Positions 42,403 through 52,233 of a stretch of 64,000 nt of DNA are shown here, in pieces (the stretch's first letter is position 1; the number at the start of each line of letters is the position of its first letter). Location: positions 148,945 to 212,944 of the forward strand of contig CALBWA010000009.1 in assembly GCA_937969505.1 (NCBI GenBank), written 5' to 3'. Source of the stretch: an uncultured Erythrobacter sp. GTDB taxonomy: Bacteria > Pseudomonadota > Alphaproteobacteria > Sphingomonadales > Sphingomonadaceae. The notes beneath the pieces are model-generated. The model had not been told where the DNA came from. It did no database searches and worked only from the letters and a program-made list of their open reading frames with translations. A program made the position numbers and the translations under genes.

Positions 42403-45203
42403 GAGGAGCGTGCCTTTGCTGGATCGGCGGTTTCAGGTGAGGCACCTTTTGGCAGAGGAGCCAATTCTTTGCCACCGGAAATTCCTGCGGCAACACGCGC
42501 AAGCGCCTCGTCCAGAGTCAGTTTCAACACCGGTGTCCCTTCGGGAAAGGCGGTGAGCAAGCGGCTTGGAAAGGCCGGCGAGAGGACAATGAAATGACCT
42601 ATGTCATCCTTGCTGCGGATCAAGCGGCCAAACGCCTGCGCCAACCGTGCACGGATAATCCGGTCGTCATAGGCAGAACCGCTCACCCCGCCTCCGCTGG
42701 CCCCTTTTGATGCTGCGCGGCGCGCCTTGTGCAGAATATCGGGGCGGGGCCATGGCACCTGCTCCATCACCACGCAGCGCAGAGAGTGCCCGGGCACATC
42801 GACCCCGTCGCGCAATGCGTCCGTACCGAGCAGCGAGGCACGCGGATCATCGCGGAAAATATCGACCAGCGTGCCGGTATCAATCGGATCGACATGCTGG
42901 GCATAAAGCGGCAGGCCGGCGCGTGCCAGGCGATCAGCGATGCGGCCATGAACCGCGCGCATCCGGCGGATGGCGGTGAACAGGCCCAGCAGCCCGCCGT
43001 CAGAAGCCTCGATCAGCCTGGCATAGGCCCCGGCAAGGGCCGGCAGATCACCTTTCTTAATGTCGGACACAATCAGAACTTCTGCGCGTGATGCATAATC
43101 AAACGGGCTTTCAGCGGCGCTGACCCGTGTCGGCCCTTCGATATGGTCCGCGCCAGAGCGTGCCCGCGCACTGTCCCATGCCTCACCCTCTGCACAGCGG
43201 TCGGTCAATGTGGCGCTGGTCAGCATTACGCCGTGTGCCGGTTCCAGAACCACTTTTGCAAAGGGTTTCATCGGGTCGAGCCAGCGGCGGTGGACACCTA
43301 CATCAAATTCGCGGGCATCAGACCTGTCGACCGCCAGCCAGTCGACAAATTCAGGATCAGCCGGGCCGCCCAATCGCTCCAGCAAGGCGTCCCATGCCGC
43401 CAGCAGATCGATCCGCCAGGCAAGCGAGTGGCGCGCGCCTTCGATGCGAGCAGTTCCTTGAGCGTCCAGCCAGTCGGGACCGTCTTGAATGATGGCCTCC
43501 AGCCGGGTGGCCAGCTTCATCAGCGGCGCGCGGATCGCGCCCAGCGCAATCTGTGCCTCGCCGGCTGCTTCGATCAGATCACCCGGCAAGCCGGAGGCTT
43601 CGGTTTCGATGCCATAGCCGGCTTCCTGCCCGCCCTTGCCATTGGCGCTTTCGTCGCGGGCATAGGTTGCAGAGCGGACCGAGGCGAGAAAACCTTCGAT
43701 CGCACCATAAGGTTCTCCTTCATTGAGGCGCTGCAGCCAGCCTTCCGAGGGCAGGGCGCTCGCCGCCTCTACAGCGGCTTCAACCGCCTCACCGCCAGCC
43801 TCGTCATAACTGGAGACATCGGCCAGTCGTGCTGCCAGTCCTCGTCTGCGTCCGCGAGAATTGCGTTCCGGCCCGATAATCCAGCGGCGCAGCTCAATCG
43901 CCTCCTGCCCGCTGAGGGCGGCGGCAAAGGTGCTGTCGGCCGCTTCGAAAACATGATGCCCCTCGTCAAAGATGATCCGGGTCGGCCTTTGCGCATGATC
44001 CCTGCCGCGCGCGGCGTTGACCATGACCAGCGCATGATTGGCGATCACCAGATCGGCCTGGGCAGAGGCACGGGCAGCATGCTCGATGAAGCATTTCCGG
44101 TAATGCGGGCACCCGGCATAGACGCATTCGCCGCGCTGATCGGTCAGCGCTGCGATCCCGCGCTTGCGAAACAAAGTGCCCAGCCATCCGGGCAAATCGC
44201 CACCGATCATGTCACCATCCTGACTGAAGGCGGCCCAGCGCGCCACCAGTTGAGCCAGAATGGCAGGCCGCCCGGCAAAGCCGCCTTGCAGCGCGTCTTC
44301 CAGATTGAGCAGGCAAAGATAATTTTCGCGCCCCTTGCGCACCACCACGGGGCGGGTGCCGTCGCGGCGTTCAGCGGGCCATGCGCGGCGGCTTTCCTGC
44401 CGCAACTGGCGTTGCAGATTCTTGGTGTAGGTCGACACCCACACGGTCCCCTGCGAGGCCGACGCCCAGACCGATGCCGGGGCAAGGTAACCCAGCGTCT
44501 TGCCAATGCCGGTCCCTGCCTGCGCCAGCAGAAGATGCGGCGCGCCGTGCTGTTCGCGCGGGGCGAATACGCCTGCCACATCGCGGGCATAGGCCTGCTG
44601 GCCGGGCCGCTTTTCCGCGCCCTCGCCGGTCAGATGGTCAAGCTGGTCGAGCACCACTTCCGGTTCGAGCACCACTTGCGATGGTTGAGCGCGCTCGGGC
44701 TGCTCTTCCCATTCGGGCAATTTCGAAAACAGCCATTTTTCCGCGCGATCCGGCTTGCGAATATGCGGCGCGATCACTTGTGCCCAAGGCCATCGCAGCT
44801 TCACCAGTGATTGCAAGGCAGACCAGGCACCCTCGCGCTCTGCCCAGTCGTCGCTTTCGCACGTGCTGACCAATGCACCAGCGGCCTGCTGCAGAAAGTG
44901 CGGCACGGCATCATCGCTGACCGGTTCATCAATCGCCAATGCCTGCGCCAGGCCGCGTGGCGTCGGCACGCAGAACCGGGCCGGATGGATGAAGGCAAAC
45001 AATTCGAGCAGGTCGAGGCCTGACAAGTCGGGATAGCCGAGCCGGGTCGCGACCAGCGGCGCGTTCAGCATCAGCAACGGCGTATCAGCCGCCGCCATGA
45101 TGGCATCGCCCTTGGAACAGCCGCCGGTTTCCCCATTGGGCGACCTCAGCCATGTGCCGGCATGGCTGGCGTGAATCGCTGGCAGGGGCAGGGCAGTGCT
45201 CAC
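42399..45203 (-). CDS. DinG/Rad3-like ATP-dependent DNA helicase
   Basis: A 934-residue superfamily 2 helicase from GTG 45203. Walker A is GTGIGKTLGYLAP, the DEAH box IIFDEGHHVFEAAD, and four Cys around CVYAGCPHYRKC (with an upstream Cys) bind the [4Fe-4S] cluster of the XPD/DinG group. The last motifs include QAFGRLIRSKDDIG. Residues 1-180 are a separate N-terminal region with LLMLNAPLVATRLGYPD, conserved in related alphaproteobacteria as far as I recall. Likely role: unwinding of replication or repair intermediates. It is followed by the phosphatase gene. Confidence 0.92.
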   Translation of the reverse strand: MSTALPLPAIHASHAGTWLRSPNGETGGCSKGDAIMAAADTPLLMLNAPLVATRLGYPDLSGLDLLELFAFIHPARFCVPTPRGLAQALAIDEPVSDDAVPHFLQQAAGALVSTCESDDWAEREGAWSALQSLVKLRWPWAQVIAPHIRKPDRAEKWLFSKLPEWEEQPERAQPSQVVLEPEVVLDQLDHLTGEGAEKRPGQQAYARDVAGVFAPREQHGAPHLLLAQAGTGIGKTLGYLAPASVWASASQGTVWVSTYTKNLQRQLRQESRRAWPAERRDGTRPVVVRKGRENYLCLLNLEDALQGGFAGRPAILAQLVARWAAFSQDGDMIGGDLPGWLGTLFRKRGIAALTDQRGECVYAGCPHYRKCFIEHAARASAQADLVIANHALVMVNAARGRDHAQRPTRIIFDEGHHVFEAADSTFAAALSGQEAIELRRWIIGPERNSRGRRRGLAARLADVSSYDEAGGEAVEAAVEAASALPSEGWLQRLNEGEPYGAIEGFLASVRSATYARDESANGKGGQEAGYGIETEASGLPGDLIEAAGEAQIALGAIRAPLMKLATRLEAIIQDGPDWLDAQGTARIEGARHSLAWRIDLLAAWDALLERLGGPADPEFVDWLAVDRSDAREFDVGVHRRWLDPMKPFAKVVLEPAHGVMLTSATLTDRCAEGEAWDSARARSGADHIEGPTRVSAAESPFDYASRAEVLIVSDIKKGDLPALAGAYARLIEASDGGLLGLFTAIRRMRAVHGRIADRLARAGLPLYAQHVDPIDTGTLVDIFRDDPRASLLGTDALRDGVDVPGHSLRCVVMEQVPWPRPDILHKARRAASKGASGGGVSGSAYDDRIIRARLAQAFGRLIRSKDDIGHFIVLSPAFPSRLLTAFPEGTPVLKLTLDEALARVAAGISGGKELAPLPKGASPETADPAKARSS

Positions 45204-45340
45204 TTATCTGTCGATAGAACGGCTTTGGAGCGCATGGCAAGCGGTCCGTCCCCAACCTCGCGGTCTTCAGTCCGGCTTTTGCAGACCCAATCCACGCAGG
45301 GCTGATTTTCTAAATTTTTCAGAATCGTTTCAACATTGCA

Positions 45341-45357
45341 ATACCCTTGGGGGGTAT
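45341..45357. promoter_or_regulatory. CsoR-type copper operator
   Basis: ATACCCTTGGGGGGTAT is a pseudo-palindrome with ATACCC and GGGTAT arms and a G tract, the form bound by CsoR/RcnR-family metal repressors. It lies 38 bp before the start of copA at 45396. Copper binding to the repressor would release it and induce the operon. No csoR gene is in the window. Confidence 0.75.
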
Positions 45358-45395
45358 CTATAGGATAATCCGGATTTCACAGAGATATTGCTATC

Positions 45396-47090
45396 ATGCC
45401 AAAAATTTCCCGGCGTAGAATGATTACCAGTACGGCGGCGCTGTCAGCCGCCGCAGCTCTGCCGATGCCTGGCTGGGCGCGTGGCGCATCGCTGCAACAT
45501 GCTGCCAAGGGCTTCGGCGAATTGTCGGGAGAGGACATCACCCTTTCCATCGGAGACGCGCATTTCAGCACTGATGGTCGTTCGGGGCATGCCTTTGCCG
45601 TCAATGGAACGGTGCCAGGGCCGCTTATCCGGCTGAAGGAAGGCCAGGATATTCGGCTGCATGTCACCAACAATCTGCAGGAAGACAGTTCGATCCACTG
45701 GCATGGTCTGTTGCTGCCGTTCCAGTTCGATGGCGTTCCCGGCGTCAGTTTCCCCGGCATCAAACCGGGCGAAACCTTCACCTATGAATTTCCGGTCCGC
45801 CAGAACGGCACCTATTGGTGGCATTCGCATTCCGGCCTGCAGGAACAAGCCGGCCATTACGGGCCGATCATCATCGAAAGTGCAGAGCCCGATCCGCGCT
45901 ATGACCGCGACTATGTTGTGCTGCTGAGCGAATTCACTCCGGTTCATCCACACCAGATCATGCGACTGCTGAAGGTTGGCGAGCATTACTTTCAGAACCA
46001 GATGATGAGCGCAACCGAAGGTGACATGGCCGGAGCCGAGCGGCGCATGTGGGGCGAAATGCGCATGAATCCCCGCGATATCGCCGACGTGACGGGGATG
46101 ACCTACACCTATCTCATCAACGGTCATGGTCCTGCCGACGATCTGCAGCTGGTTTTCCAGCCCGGTGAACGGGTGCGATTGCGGGTCATCAACGGCAGTG
46201 CGATGAGCTTTTTCAATGTCCGCATCCCCGGTGTCCCGATGACAGTCATCCAGGCCGACGGGCAATATGTGGATGAGGTCGAGGTGGACGAGTTTCAGAT
46301 CGGTGTGGCTGAAACCTATGATGTTATCGTGCAGCCGAAAGATGGCAGTCATGCCATCGTCGCAGAAGCCATGGACCGCAGCGGCATGGGTGTGGCCAGC
46401 CTGACGTCACATCCCGGCCACATCGCCACGCCTCCGCCGCTGCGCGAGATACCAACCCTGACCATGACCGATATGGGAATGATGGATCATGCTGCCATGG
46501 GGCACGATATGTCCGGCATGGATCACAACATGCGCGATACATCCTTGCTGCCCGATGATGTTAAGGTCGGTCCGGGTATTGATATGGTCGCCCCGATGCC
46601 GACCGACCGGATGGACTTTCCCGGTCTGGGTCTGGACGATGTCGGCCACCGTGTGCTGCGTTACACCGACCTCAAGGCAAAGCGCATGAACCCGCACCGC
46701 GAGGTGGAGCGGGAGATGGAGATCCACCTAACCGGCAATATGGAACGGTATATGTGGAGCTTTGACGGCAAGAAATTCACCGCCGTCACCGATGATCCGA
46801 TCCGGTTCGGTTATGACGAGCGAGTGCGGGTCAAGCTGGTCAACCAGACCATGATGGCGCATCCGATCCACTTGCACGGACACTTCTTCGAAATGGTCAA
46901 TGGCGCAGACCACATGCACCAGCCGTTGAAGCACACCATGGTGGTGCAGCCGGGCGGCACCGCCACTTTTGACCTGACCGCCGATGAGCCGGGAGACTGG
47001 GCGTTTCACTGCCACCTATTGTACCATATGCATGCCGGGATGATGCAGGTCGTGACTGTCCGCCCGTTTCCGGACGGACCACTTTCGTGA
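45396..47090 (+). CDS. copA: Multicopper oxidase CopA (copper resistance)
   Basis: A periplasmic CopA/PcoA-type multicopper oxidase that oxidises Cu(I) to the less toxic Cu(II). The 564 residues begin with a Tat signal (SRRRMI, residues 5-10). Copper motifs: HWHG (101-104), WWHSHSG (about 141-147), HPIHLHGH and HCHLLYHMHAGMM (about 538-550), which form the type 1, 2 and 3 sites. A Met/His-rich stretch, MTDMGMMDHAAMGHDMSGMD, lies before the third domain and may bind extra copper. First gene of a two-gene operon behind a CsoR-type operator. Confidence 0.95.
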   Translation: MPKISRRRMITSTAALSAAAALPMPGWARGASLQHAAKGFGELSGEDITLSIGDAHFSTDGRSGHAFAVNGTVPGPLIRLKEGQDIRLHVTNNLQEDSSIHWHGLLLPFQFDGVPGVSFPGIKPGETFTYEFPVRQNGTYWWHSHSGLQEQAGHYGPIIIESAEPDPRYDRDYVVLLSEFTPVHPHQIMRLLKVGEHYFQNQMMSATEGDMAGAERRMWGEMRMNPRDIADVTGMTYTYLINGHGPADDLQLVFQPGERVRLRVINGSAMSFFNVRIPGVPMTVIQADGQYVDEVEVDEFQIGVAETYDVIVQPKDGSHAIVAEAMDRSGMGVASLTSHPGHIATPPPLREIPTLTMTDMGMMDHAAMGHDMSGMDHNMRDTSLLPDDVKVGPGIDMVAPMPTDRMDFPGLGLDDVGHRVLRYTDLKAKRMNPHREVEREMEIHLTGNMERYMWSFDGKKFTAVTDDPIRFGYDERVRVKLVNQTMMAHPIHLHGHFFEMVNGADHMHQPLKHTMVVQPGGTATFDLTADEPGDWAFHCHLLYHMHAGMMQVVTVRPFPDGPLS

Positions 47091-48208
47091 TGAGCGCACT
47101 GGTTATGGTCAGCGCGGCGATGATTGCCGCGCCTGTGGCGGCGCAGGATCATGCGCATCATGGCCATGCTCAGCCGCAAACCGAAATCGAGGTCGACCAC
47201 TGCGCGATGGGGCATCTGCCACCAGAAAAGTGCCCCCCGCAAGGCGGTCATACAAATCAGGCAGATCATGCAGATCATGCAGATCAACCAGATCACTCAA
47301 GGCAACGAGATCAAGCAGATCATGGGGGCATGCACCATAATGAAATGGTTCATCATTCCATGGACGAGCCTGCGGTTGACCATTCCGCCATGGATCACTC
47401 CATGATGGACCACAGCCAGCATGCGGCAGTGATCGACAAATCAGCGCCCAATGCCGCTCGCGAACAGGATGTACCCGCCCGCGCTTTTGACGGCCCACGC
47501 CATGCCGCCGATGCGATCTGGGGGACCGGGGCCATGCTGCCCAGCCGCCGCCACCTGGCGCGAGAGAACGGCGGCATGCGTACCGGCAAGGTTATGATCG
47601 AACGACTGGAGGCCAGGATCGCAGCGGATGGGGGCGAGGATGGCTATCTCTGGGATGCGCAGGCCTTTTACGGCGGCGACATCAATCGCTTCGTCATCAA
47701 GACCGAAGGCGAGGGCGAATTCGGTGGCGAACTGGAAGCCGCGGAAGTCCAAGCGCTCTACAGCCGGGCAATCGGTCCATTTTTCGATCTTCAGGCGGGC
47801 GTCCGTTTTGATCCGGAACCGGATACGCGCACGCATGCAGTGATCGGGGTGCAGGGCCTCACACCTTATATGCTCCATGTTGATGGCGCTGTTTTCTTGT
47901 CAGACCGCGGCGATCTGACCGTCCGGATTGAGGGCGAATATGATCAACGCATCACGCAACGGCTGATTGTGCAGCCTCGTATCGAAGTCGAACTGTCAGC
48001 TCAGGATATTCCTGAGCGAGATATTGGTGCAGGCCTGACAAGCGTGGAGCCGGGCGTCAGGCTCCGATATGAATTGCGGCCGGAATTCGCGCCCTATGTC
48101 GGGATCGAGTACGAGGCAAAACTGGGCGAAACCGCCGATGTCGCTCGCGCCGCTGGCGAAGACCCCGATGGCCTGAAGTTTGTTTTGGGCGTGCGTGCCT
48201 GGTTCTAA
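47087..48208 (+). CDS. copB: Copper resistance protein B
   Basis: CopB is an outer-membrane beta-barrel that binds or exports copper. The 373-residue precursor has a signal peptide ending APVAAQ. Residues 22-120 are very rich in His, Asp and Met (HAHHGHAQPQ, VDHSAMDHSMMDHSQH), for copper binding. Residues 150-373 are the CopB barrel domain ending GVRAWF. ATGA overlap with copA. A 9-bp tandem repeat in the His/Asp part (47261-47296) encodes repeated ADH-like units. Confidence 0.95.
   Translation: MMSALVMVSAAMIAAPVAAQDHAHHGHAQPQTEIEVDHCAMGHLPPEKCPPQGGHTNQADHADHADQPDHSRQRDQADHGGMHHNEMVHHSMDEPAVDHSAMDHSMMDHSQHAAVIDKSAPNAAREQDVPARAFDGPRHAADAIWGTGAMLPSRRHLARENGGMRTGKVMIERLEARIAADGGEDGYLWDAQAFYGGDINRFVIKTEGEGEFGGELEAAEVQALYSRAIGPFFDLQAGVRFDPEPDTRTHAVIGVQGLTPYMLHVDGAVFLSDRGDLTVRIEGEYDQRITQRLIVQPRIEVELSAQDIPERDIGAGLTSVEPGVRLRYELRPEFAPYVGIEYEAKLGETADVARAAGEDPDGLKFVLGVRAWF
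47261..47323 (+). repeat. 9-bp coding microrepeat in copB
   Basis: Four tandem copies of a unit close to GCAGATCAT occur at 47261-47296 and another at 47315-47323. They encode repeated Ala-Asp-His-type triplets in the metal-binding region. Slippage here would lengthen or shorten the copper-binding segment without a frameshift. Confidence 0.8.
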
Positions 48209-48225
48209 ACTGTTTGCGCTTTGGT

Positions 48226-49578
48226 TCAGGTCCCTCGTGTCGCCGCCGCATGGGTCGCTTTCGATCCCCCTACGCCCTGGCTCAGCAACAGCGCAGAGAC
48301 GCCCGACAGTGCGATGAAGAACGCTGAAAACAGCATGATCGCCTGATATCCTCCCCAATCATCAACCGGGCCCATCAATGGTCCAGCGACCACCATTCCA
48401 AAGGCGTGGGCGCTGCTCATGATGGTAAAACTGGTTGCGGCAACTTTCGGGTCAGAAACGCGCATCATCAGAACCAACATGGTAAGGTATGCCAGCAGAC
48501 CGGGAATATTGATAGCGAAGTAAGCGACGTAGAAAACGGTTTCTTGCGACCACTGTGCCTCCATCATGGCGTAGGCGAGCAATGCGCCACCTGCCGAAAG
48601 ACCCATCAGACATGCTATGATTTTGGGGCCGAACCGGTCAATAATCTGTCCCCCTGCAACAAAGGCAATGGGCGCCAGCAACAGATTGCTGAGGCCGACC
48701 AGCGCCGTATATTTCGCCTCACCCCATCCCAGATAATTGGTGGTCAAAAGCGGGTAGAGGACTTCTCCTGCCGCCTGGTGAAAGGCATAGGTGAACGCCA
48801 GAAAGATGACGACCAATGCGTCTTTTCGCCAGATCGTTACCAACGTTGCCTTCAGCAACGGCACCCAGGCCGGAATAATGATGTCAAAATTCGCTTTCGA
48901 TGCTGCCCCGTTTGACCAGGGAAGCAATTTCTCGCCGACGCGCTCTCTCACCAGAAGCGCAAAAACGGCGGGTATCGCGAAGATCAGCGCCAATGCGTAA
49001 AGCGCTGCGCCGAACCCGTAATGTTCTGACAGGAACCCGGTAACTGCAGCACCCCCAGCAATGCCGATGATCTTGCCGCCAAACATGAAACCATTGACGT
49101 TGCCCATTTCATCGGGCGGAGTCAGGTCGATCACCATGGCATCCAGGGCCACATCCTGCGTTGCAGTCAGCAATGACATGATGAAGGCAAAAGCAATGAC
49201 AAGGGGAATGGCGTTCGCTGACGGGTTGATCACGGCAAATATCAACATGCTGGCGATGATCCCGAACTGGGCACCAACAAGCCAGCTGCGCCGCCGCCCC
49301 ATGGGCAGGAAAGTGTAACGGTCGAGCACGGCGCCAAGGATGAATTTCAATGACCATGGCAGTGTGATTGCAGCAATGACCGACCCGATCACTCCGGCGC
49401 CTTGGCCATTGGCTGCAAGCCATGCGGGGACCCCGACGAACAGCAAGCCTTGCGGCAAGCCTTGGGCGAGATAGAGGATCGCGCCGAGGAACAGCCGCAT
49501 TCTGGCACTGCTGGCGAACGTTGGCAGGACCCCAGCTGGCGTGGCCACTGCTGGTGACCCGTCGGTTATGCTTGTCAT
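48226..49578 (-). CDS. AmpG-like MFS permease
   Basis: A 450-residue major facilitator protein with 12 predicted helices. LYLAQGLPQGLLFVGVPAWL opens helix 1; the loop between helices 2 and 3 contains DRYTFLPMGRRRSWLV. The AmpG/ACATN group imports murein-derived anhydromuropeptides or related molecules, but sequence alone does not settle this, and a nucleoside or siderophore role is possible. ATG 49578; a TTG just before it is less likely. It is divergent from lysS. Confidence 0.82.
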   Translation of the reverse strand: MTSITDGSPAVATPAGVLPTFASSARMRLFLGAILYLAQGLPQGLLFVGVPAWLAANGQGAGVIGSVIAAITLPWSLKFILGAVLDRYTFLPMGRRRSWLVGAQFGIIASMLIFAVINPSANAIPLVIAFAFIMSLLTATQDVALDAMVIDLTPPDEMGNVNGFMFGGKIIGIAGGAAVTGFLSEHYGFGAALYALALIFAIPAVFALLVRERVGEKLLPWSNGAASKANFDIIIPAWVPLLKATLVTIWRKDALVVIFLAFTYAFHQAAGEVLYPLLTTNYLGWGEAKYTALVGLSNLLLAPIAFVAGGQIIDRFGPKIIACLMGLSAGGALLAYAMMEAQWSQETVFYVAYFAINIPGLLAYLTMLVLMMRVSDPKVAATSFTIMSSAHAFGMVVAGPLMGPVDDWGGYQAIMLFSAFFIALSGVSALLLSQGVGGSKATHAAATRGT

Positions 49579-49748
49579 CAATGTGCCCCCGGTTGAAGTT
49601 TATATTGCAACGCGGCCCGGATGGAAACTTACACACCAGAGAAGAGGACGCAATCGGACAATCCCCAAGTTTTGCTGGACGTAGCTCGCCAAGCCAAAGG
49701 TGACTTCGCGCTTGCAACACGGGCCAAGCTGGGCGAAACGCGCTGCCC

Positions 49749-51374
49749 ATGACCGAAGCCCATTCCAACACCGCGCTGATCGAAGCTGCCCGCAACTCCA
49801 AGGCCTGGCCTTTTCAGGAGGCGCAGCGGCTGCTCAAACGCTATCCCGATGGCACCAAGCCGGACGGGTCGCCCGTGCTGTTCGAAACAGGTTACGGACC
49901 CAGCGGCCTGCCGCATATCGGCACGTTTCAGGAAGTATTGCGGACCACCTTTGTCCGCCGCGCCTTTGAAGCGTTGACCGGTAATGCGCCCACGCGCCTG
50001 GTGGCTTTTAGCGACGACATGGACGGCTTGCGCAAAGTGCCGGACAATCTGCCCAATCAGGCCATGCTGACCGAGCATCTCAACAAGCCGCTCAGCCGCA
50101 TTCCCGATCCGTTTGAAAAGTATGAAAGCTTTGCGGCGCACAACAATGCCATGCTGCGCGAATTTCTCGACCGGTTCGGGTTCGAATATGAATTTGTTGC
50201 GTCGAGTGACCGGTACAATACGGGCGCGTTTGACGATGGGCTGAAGAATGTTCTGCGCAACAATCAGGCGATCCTCGACATCATGCTGCCGACCTTGCGG
50301 GCGGAGCGCGCCGCGACCTACTCGCCGATCATGCCGATCAGCCCCACCAGCGGGAATGTTCTGCAAGTGCCGGTCGAGGTTGTGGATGCCGATGCCGGGA
50401 CGATCCGCTTCACCGACGAAGACGGACAGATGATCGAACAAAGTGCGCTGGGCGGTCAGTCCAAGCTGCAATGGAAGGTCGACTTTGCCATGCGCTGGGT
50501 TGCGCTGGGTGTTGATTATGAAATGTATGGCAAGGATCTGACCGACACCGGAGTCCAGTCGGGCAAAATTGCCAAGGTGCTGGGCGGGCGCAAGCCGGAC
50601 GGCCTCATTTACGAGCTGTTTCTCGATGCCAATGGAGAAAAGATTTCCAAGTCAAAGGGCAATGGCCTGACGATTGAGGAATGGCTTACCTATGGCACTG
50701 AAGAAAGCCTGGGTTTCTATATTTTCCCGAACCCGAAAAGCGCCAAGCAATTGCATGTCGGCGTAATTCCGCGGGCGGTTGATGATTATTGGCAGTTCCG
50801 CGAAAGGCTGGCTGAACAGCCGCTCGACAAGCAGCTGGGCAATCCTGCCTGGCACTTGCTGCGCGCCAATGGCCAATTCGATGGCGCTGCTGCGCCGGGA
50901 GCCGGGGATACACAGCCGGTCAGCTTTGGATTGCTGCTGAATCTTGCCAGCGTGCTGGGAGCAGAGGCGACCAGCGACACGGTGGCTGAATATCTCGACA
51001 GCTATCTGGGCGCGATGGTCCGGACGCCGGAACTGGACGCAATGATCGAAGCGGCGGTCAATTATACGCGCGATTTCGTCGCGCCGACGCTGAACAAGCG
51101 GGCGCCGACAGACAATGAAGCCAGTGCCTTGCGCGAACTGGATGCGCGTTTGGCGGATGCGGCTGAGGATACTCCTGCAGAGGATCTGCAGACGATCGTT
51201 TACGAGATCGGCAAGCAGGAAACCTATGGGTTTGAAAACCTGCGTGACTGGTTCAAAGCTCTTTACCAGACCTTGCTGGGCAGCGATCAGGGGCCGCGCA
51301 TGGGCAGCTTTATCGCGCTTTACGGCATTGCCAATTCGCGCAAGCTGATTGCCGAGGCGCTTGCCCGGACCTGA
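49749..51374 (+). CDS. lysS: Lysyl-tRNA synthetase, class I
   Basis: Class I LysRS, 541 residues, charges tRNA-Lys. The HIGH-type motif is GPSGLPHIGTF (about residues 50-60) and the KMSKS-type motif is KISKSKG (about 298-304). The length fits the class I family found in archaea and in some bacteria, including most alphaproteobacteria, instead of the class II LysS. No class II lysS is visible in the window. Confidence 0.94.
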   Translation: MTEAHSNTALIEAARNSKAWPFQEAQRLLKRYPDGTKPDGSPVLFETGYGPSGLPHIGTFQEVLRTTFVRRAFEALTGNAPTRLVAFSDDMDGLRKVPDNLPNQAMLTEHLNKPLSRIPDPFEKYESFAAHNNAMLREFLDRFGFEYEFVASSDRYNTGAFDDGLKNVLRNNQAILDIMLPTLRAERAATYSPIMPISPTSGNVLQVPVEVVDADAGTIRFTDEDGQMIEQSALGGQSKLQWKVDFAMRWVALGVDYEMYGKDLTDTGVQSGKIAKVLGGRKPDGLIYELFLDANGEKISKSKGNGLTIEEWLTYGTEESLGFYIFPNPKSAKQLHVGVIPRAVDDYWQFRERLAEQPLDKQLGNPAWHLLRANGQFDGAAAPGAGDTQPVSFGLLLNLASVLGAEATSDTVAEYLDSYLGAMVRTPELDAMIEAAVNYTRDFVAPTLNKRAPTDNEASALRELDARLADAAEDTPAEDLQTIVYEIGKQETYGFENLRDWFKALYQTLLGSDQGPRMGSFIALYGIANSRKLIAEALART

Positions 51375-51389
51375 GCACTGCGCGCCCGC

Positions 51390-52058
51390 TCACCTCCACT
51401 TGCGAGTGCGATACCATTTGGTGATGACGTATTTGGTCCCCTTGATCACCGGGGTGCCGGCATGGATCGTATCCTCATTGGGGTGCCCATCGGGCTTGGC
51501 ATTATTCCAGACCAGCAACACCCCGGGTTTGGGCGCGATCTTGATGCCTATTTCGGTGAAATGGGTCTCGCCGCCTTCCTCAACCTCGTTAAGAAAAGCC
51601 ATGGCCGTCCAGCTGCGCTGCCCGCCGCGTTTTCGCTCCAGCGGCCAATAGGCCTCGGTGGCATAGAACCAGTCATTGTGCGGCTTGAATTGCTGGCCGG
51701 GCAGATACCGCTGGCCCTGGATTGCCTCGCCGCAGATGGAATTGATTCCGAGAAGATCGTCAATCCGGCGCGAAATGCCCATCACAAAGCTGTCTCGCGG
51801 ATCGAGGTTGCCGGAATAGGAGGTCCTGAAACCGCTATCATACCCTTCTTCATGCAGGATGCTGGGCTTGGCAGTTAGATCGATCATCGTGCACAGACGG
51901 TCGCATTCCGATTTGGTCAGAAAATCGCCAATCGCAAACAAATCAGCCTTGTCGGTTTCTATCCGATAAGCCTCGGGGTCATCCGCCAACCTGCTGCGGA
52001 CAGACTTGCCGACGCGCACCAATGCGTCCTGATCGGGAATCAACGGTTTTTTGGCCAT
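51390..52058 (-). CDS. 2OG-Fe(II) dioxygenase, prolyl-4-hydroxylase-like
   Basis: A 222-residue single-domain dioxygenase from ATG 52058. Iron ligands His127, Asp129 (KPHNDWF) and His199 (TIHAGTPVIKGTKY), with Lys209 positioned to bind 2-oxoglutarate, fit the P4H alpha-subunit fold. It would hydroxylate a protein proline or a small molecule; the target is unknown. No obvious partner gene is adjacent. Confidence 0.9.
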   Translation of the reverse strand: MAKKPLIPDQDALVRVGKSVRSRLADDPEAYRIETDKADLFAIGDFLTKSECDRLCTMIDLTAKPSILHEEGYDSGFRTSYSGNLDPRDSFVMGISRRIDDLLGINSICGEAIQGQRYLPGQQFKPHNDWFYATEAYWPLERKRGGQRSWTAMAFLNEVEEGGETHFTEIGIKIAPKPGVLLVWNNAKPDGHPNEDTIHAGTPVIKGTKYVITKWYRTRKWR

Positions 52059-52133
52059 GAAAACGCGCTCTAACTGACCAAACTGCAGAGGCAAGAATTT
52101 TGCGACAAGAAGACCAGGCGGACAAGGTGCGGC

Positions 52134-52183
52134 GGCTCAAAAACGAAACCCGCCTGCATTCCTCTTACGGGGATGCAGACGGG
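52134..52183 (-). terminator. Terminator after the RcnB-like gene
   Basis: Read on the minus strand, an 11-bp stem (arms at 52173-52183 and 52149-52159, one wobble) is followed by a T-rich run at 52134-52148. It lies between the minus-strand gene at 52234-53223 and the dioxygenase gene, which it separates from its upstream neighbour. Confidence 0.75.
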
Positions 52184-52233
52184 GGTGGAGGCTGACCGTG
52201 CTTGCCGATGCGGCCAGCTCCGGGGAAGCGATC

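Noticed and set aside
43143..44810. 555-codon plus-strand frame opposite the DinG-like helicase
   Set aside because: It is antisense to a clearly coding helicase, lacks a ribosome binding site, and its product has no domain; high GC content leaves long antisense frames open.
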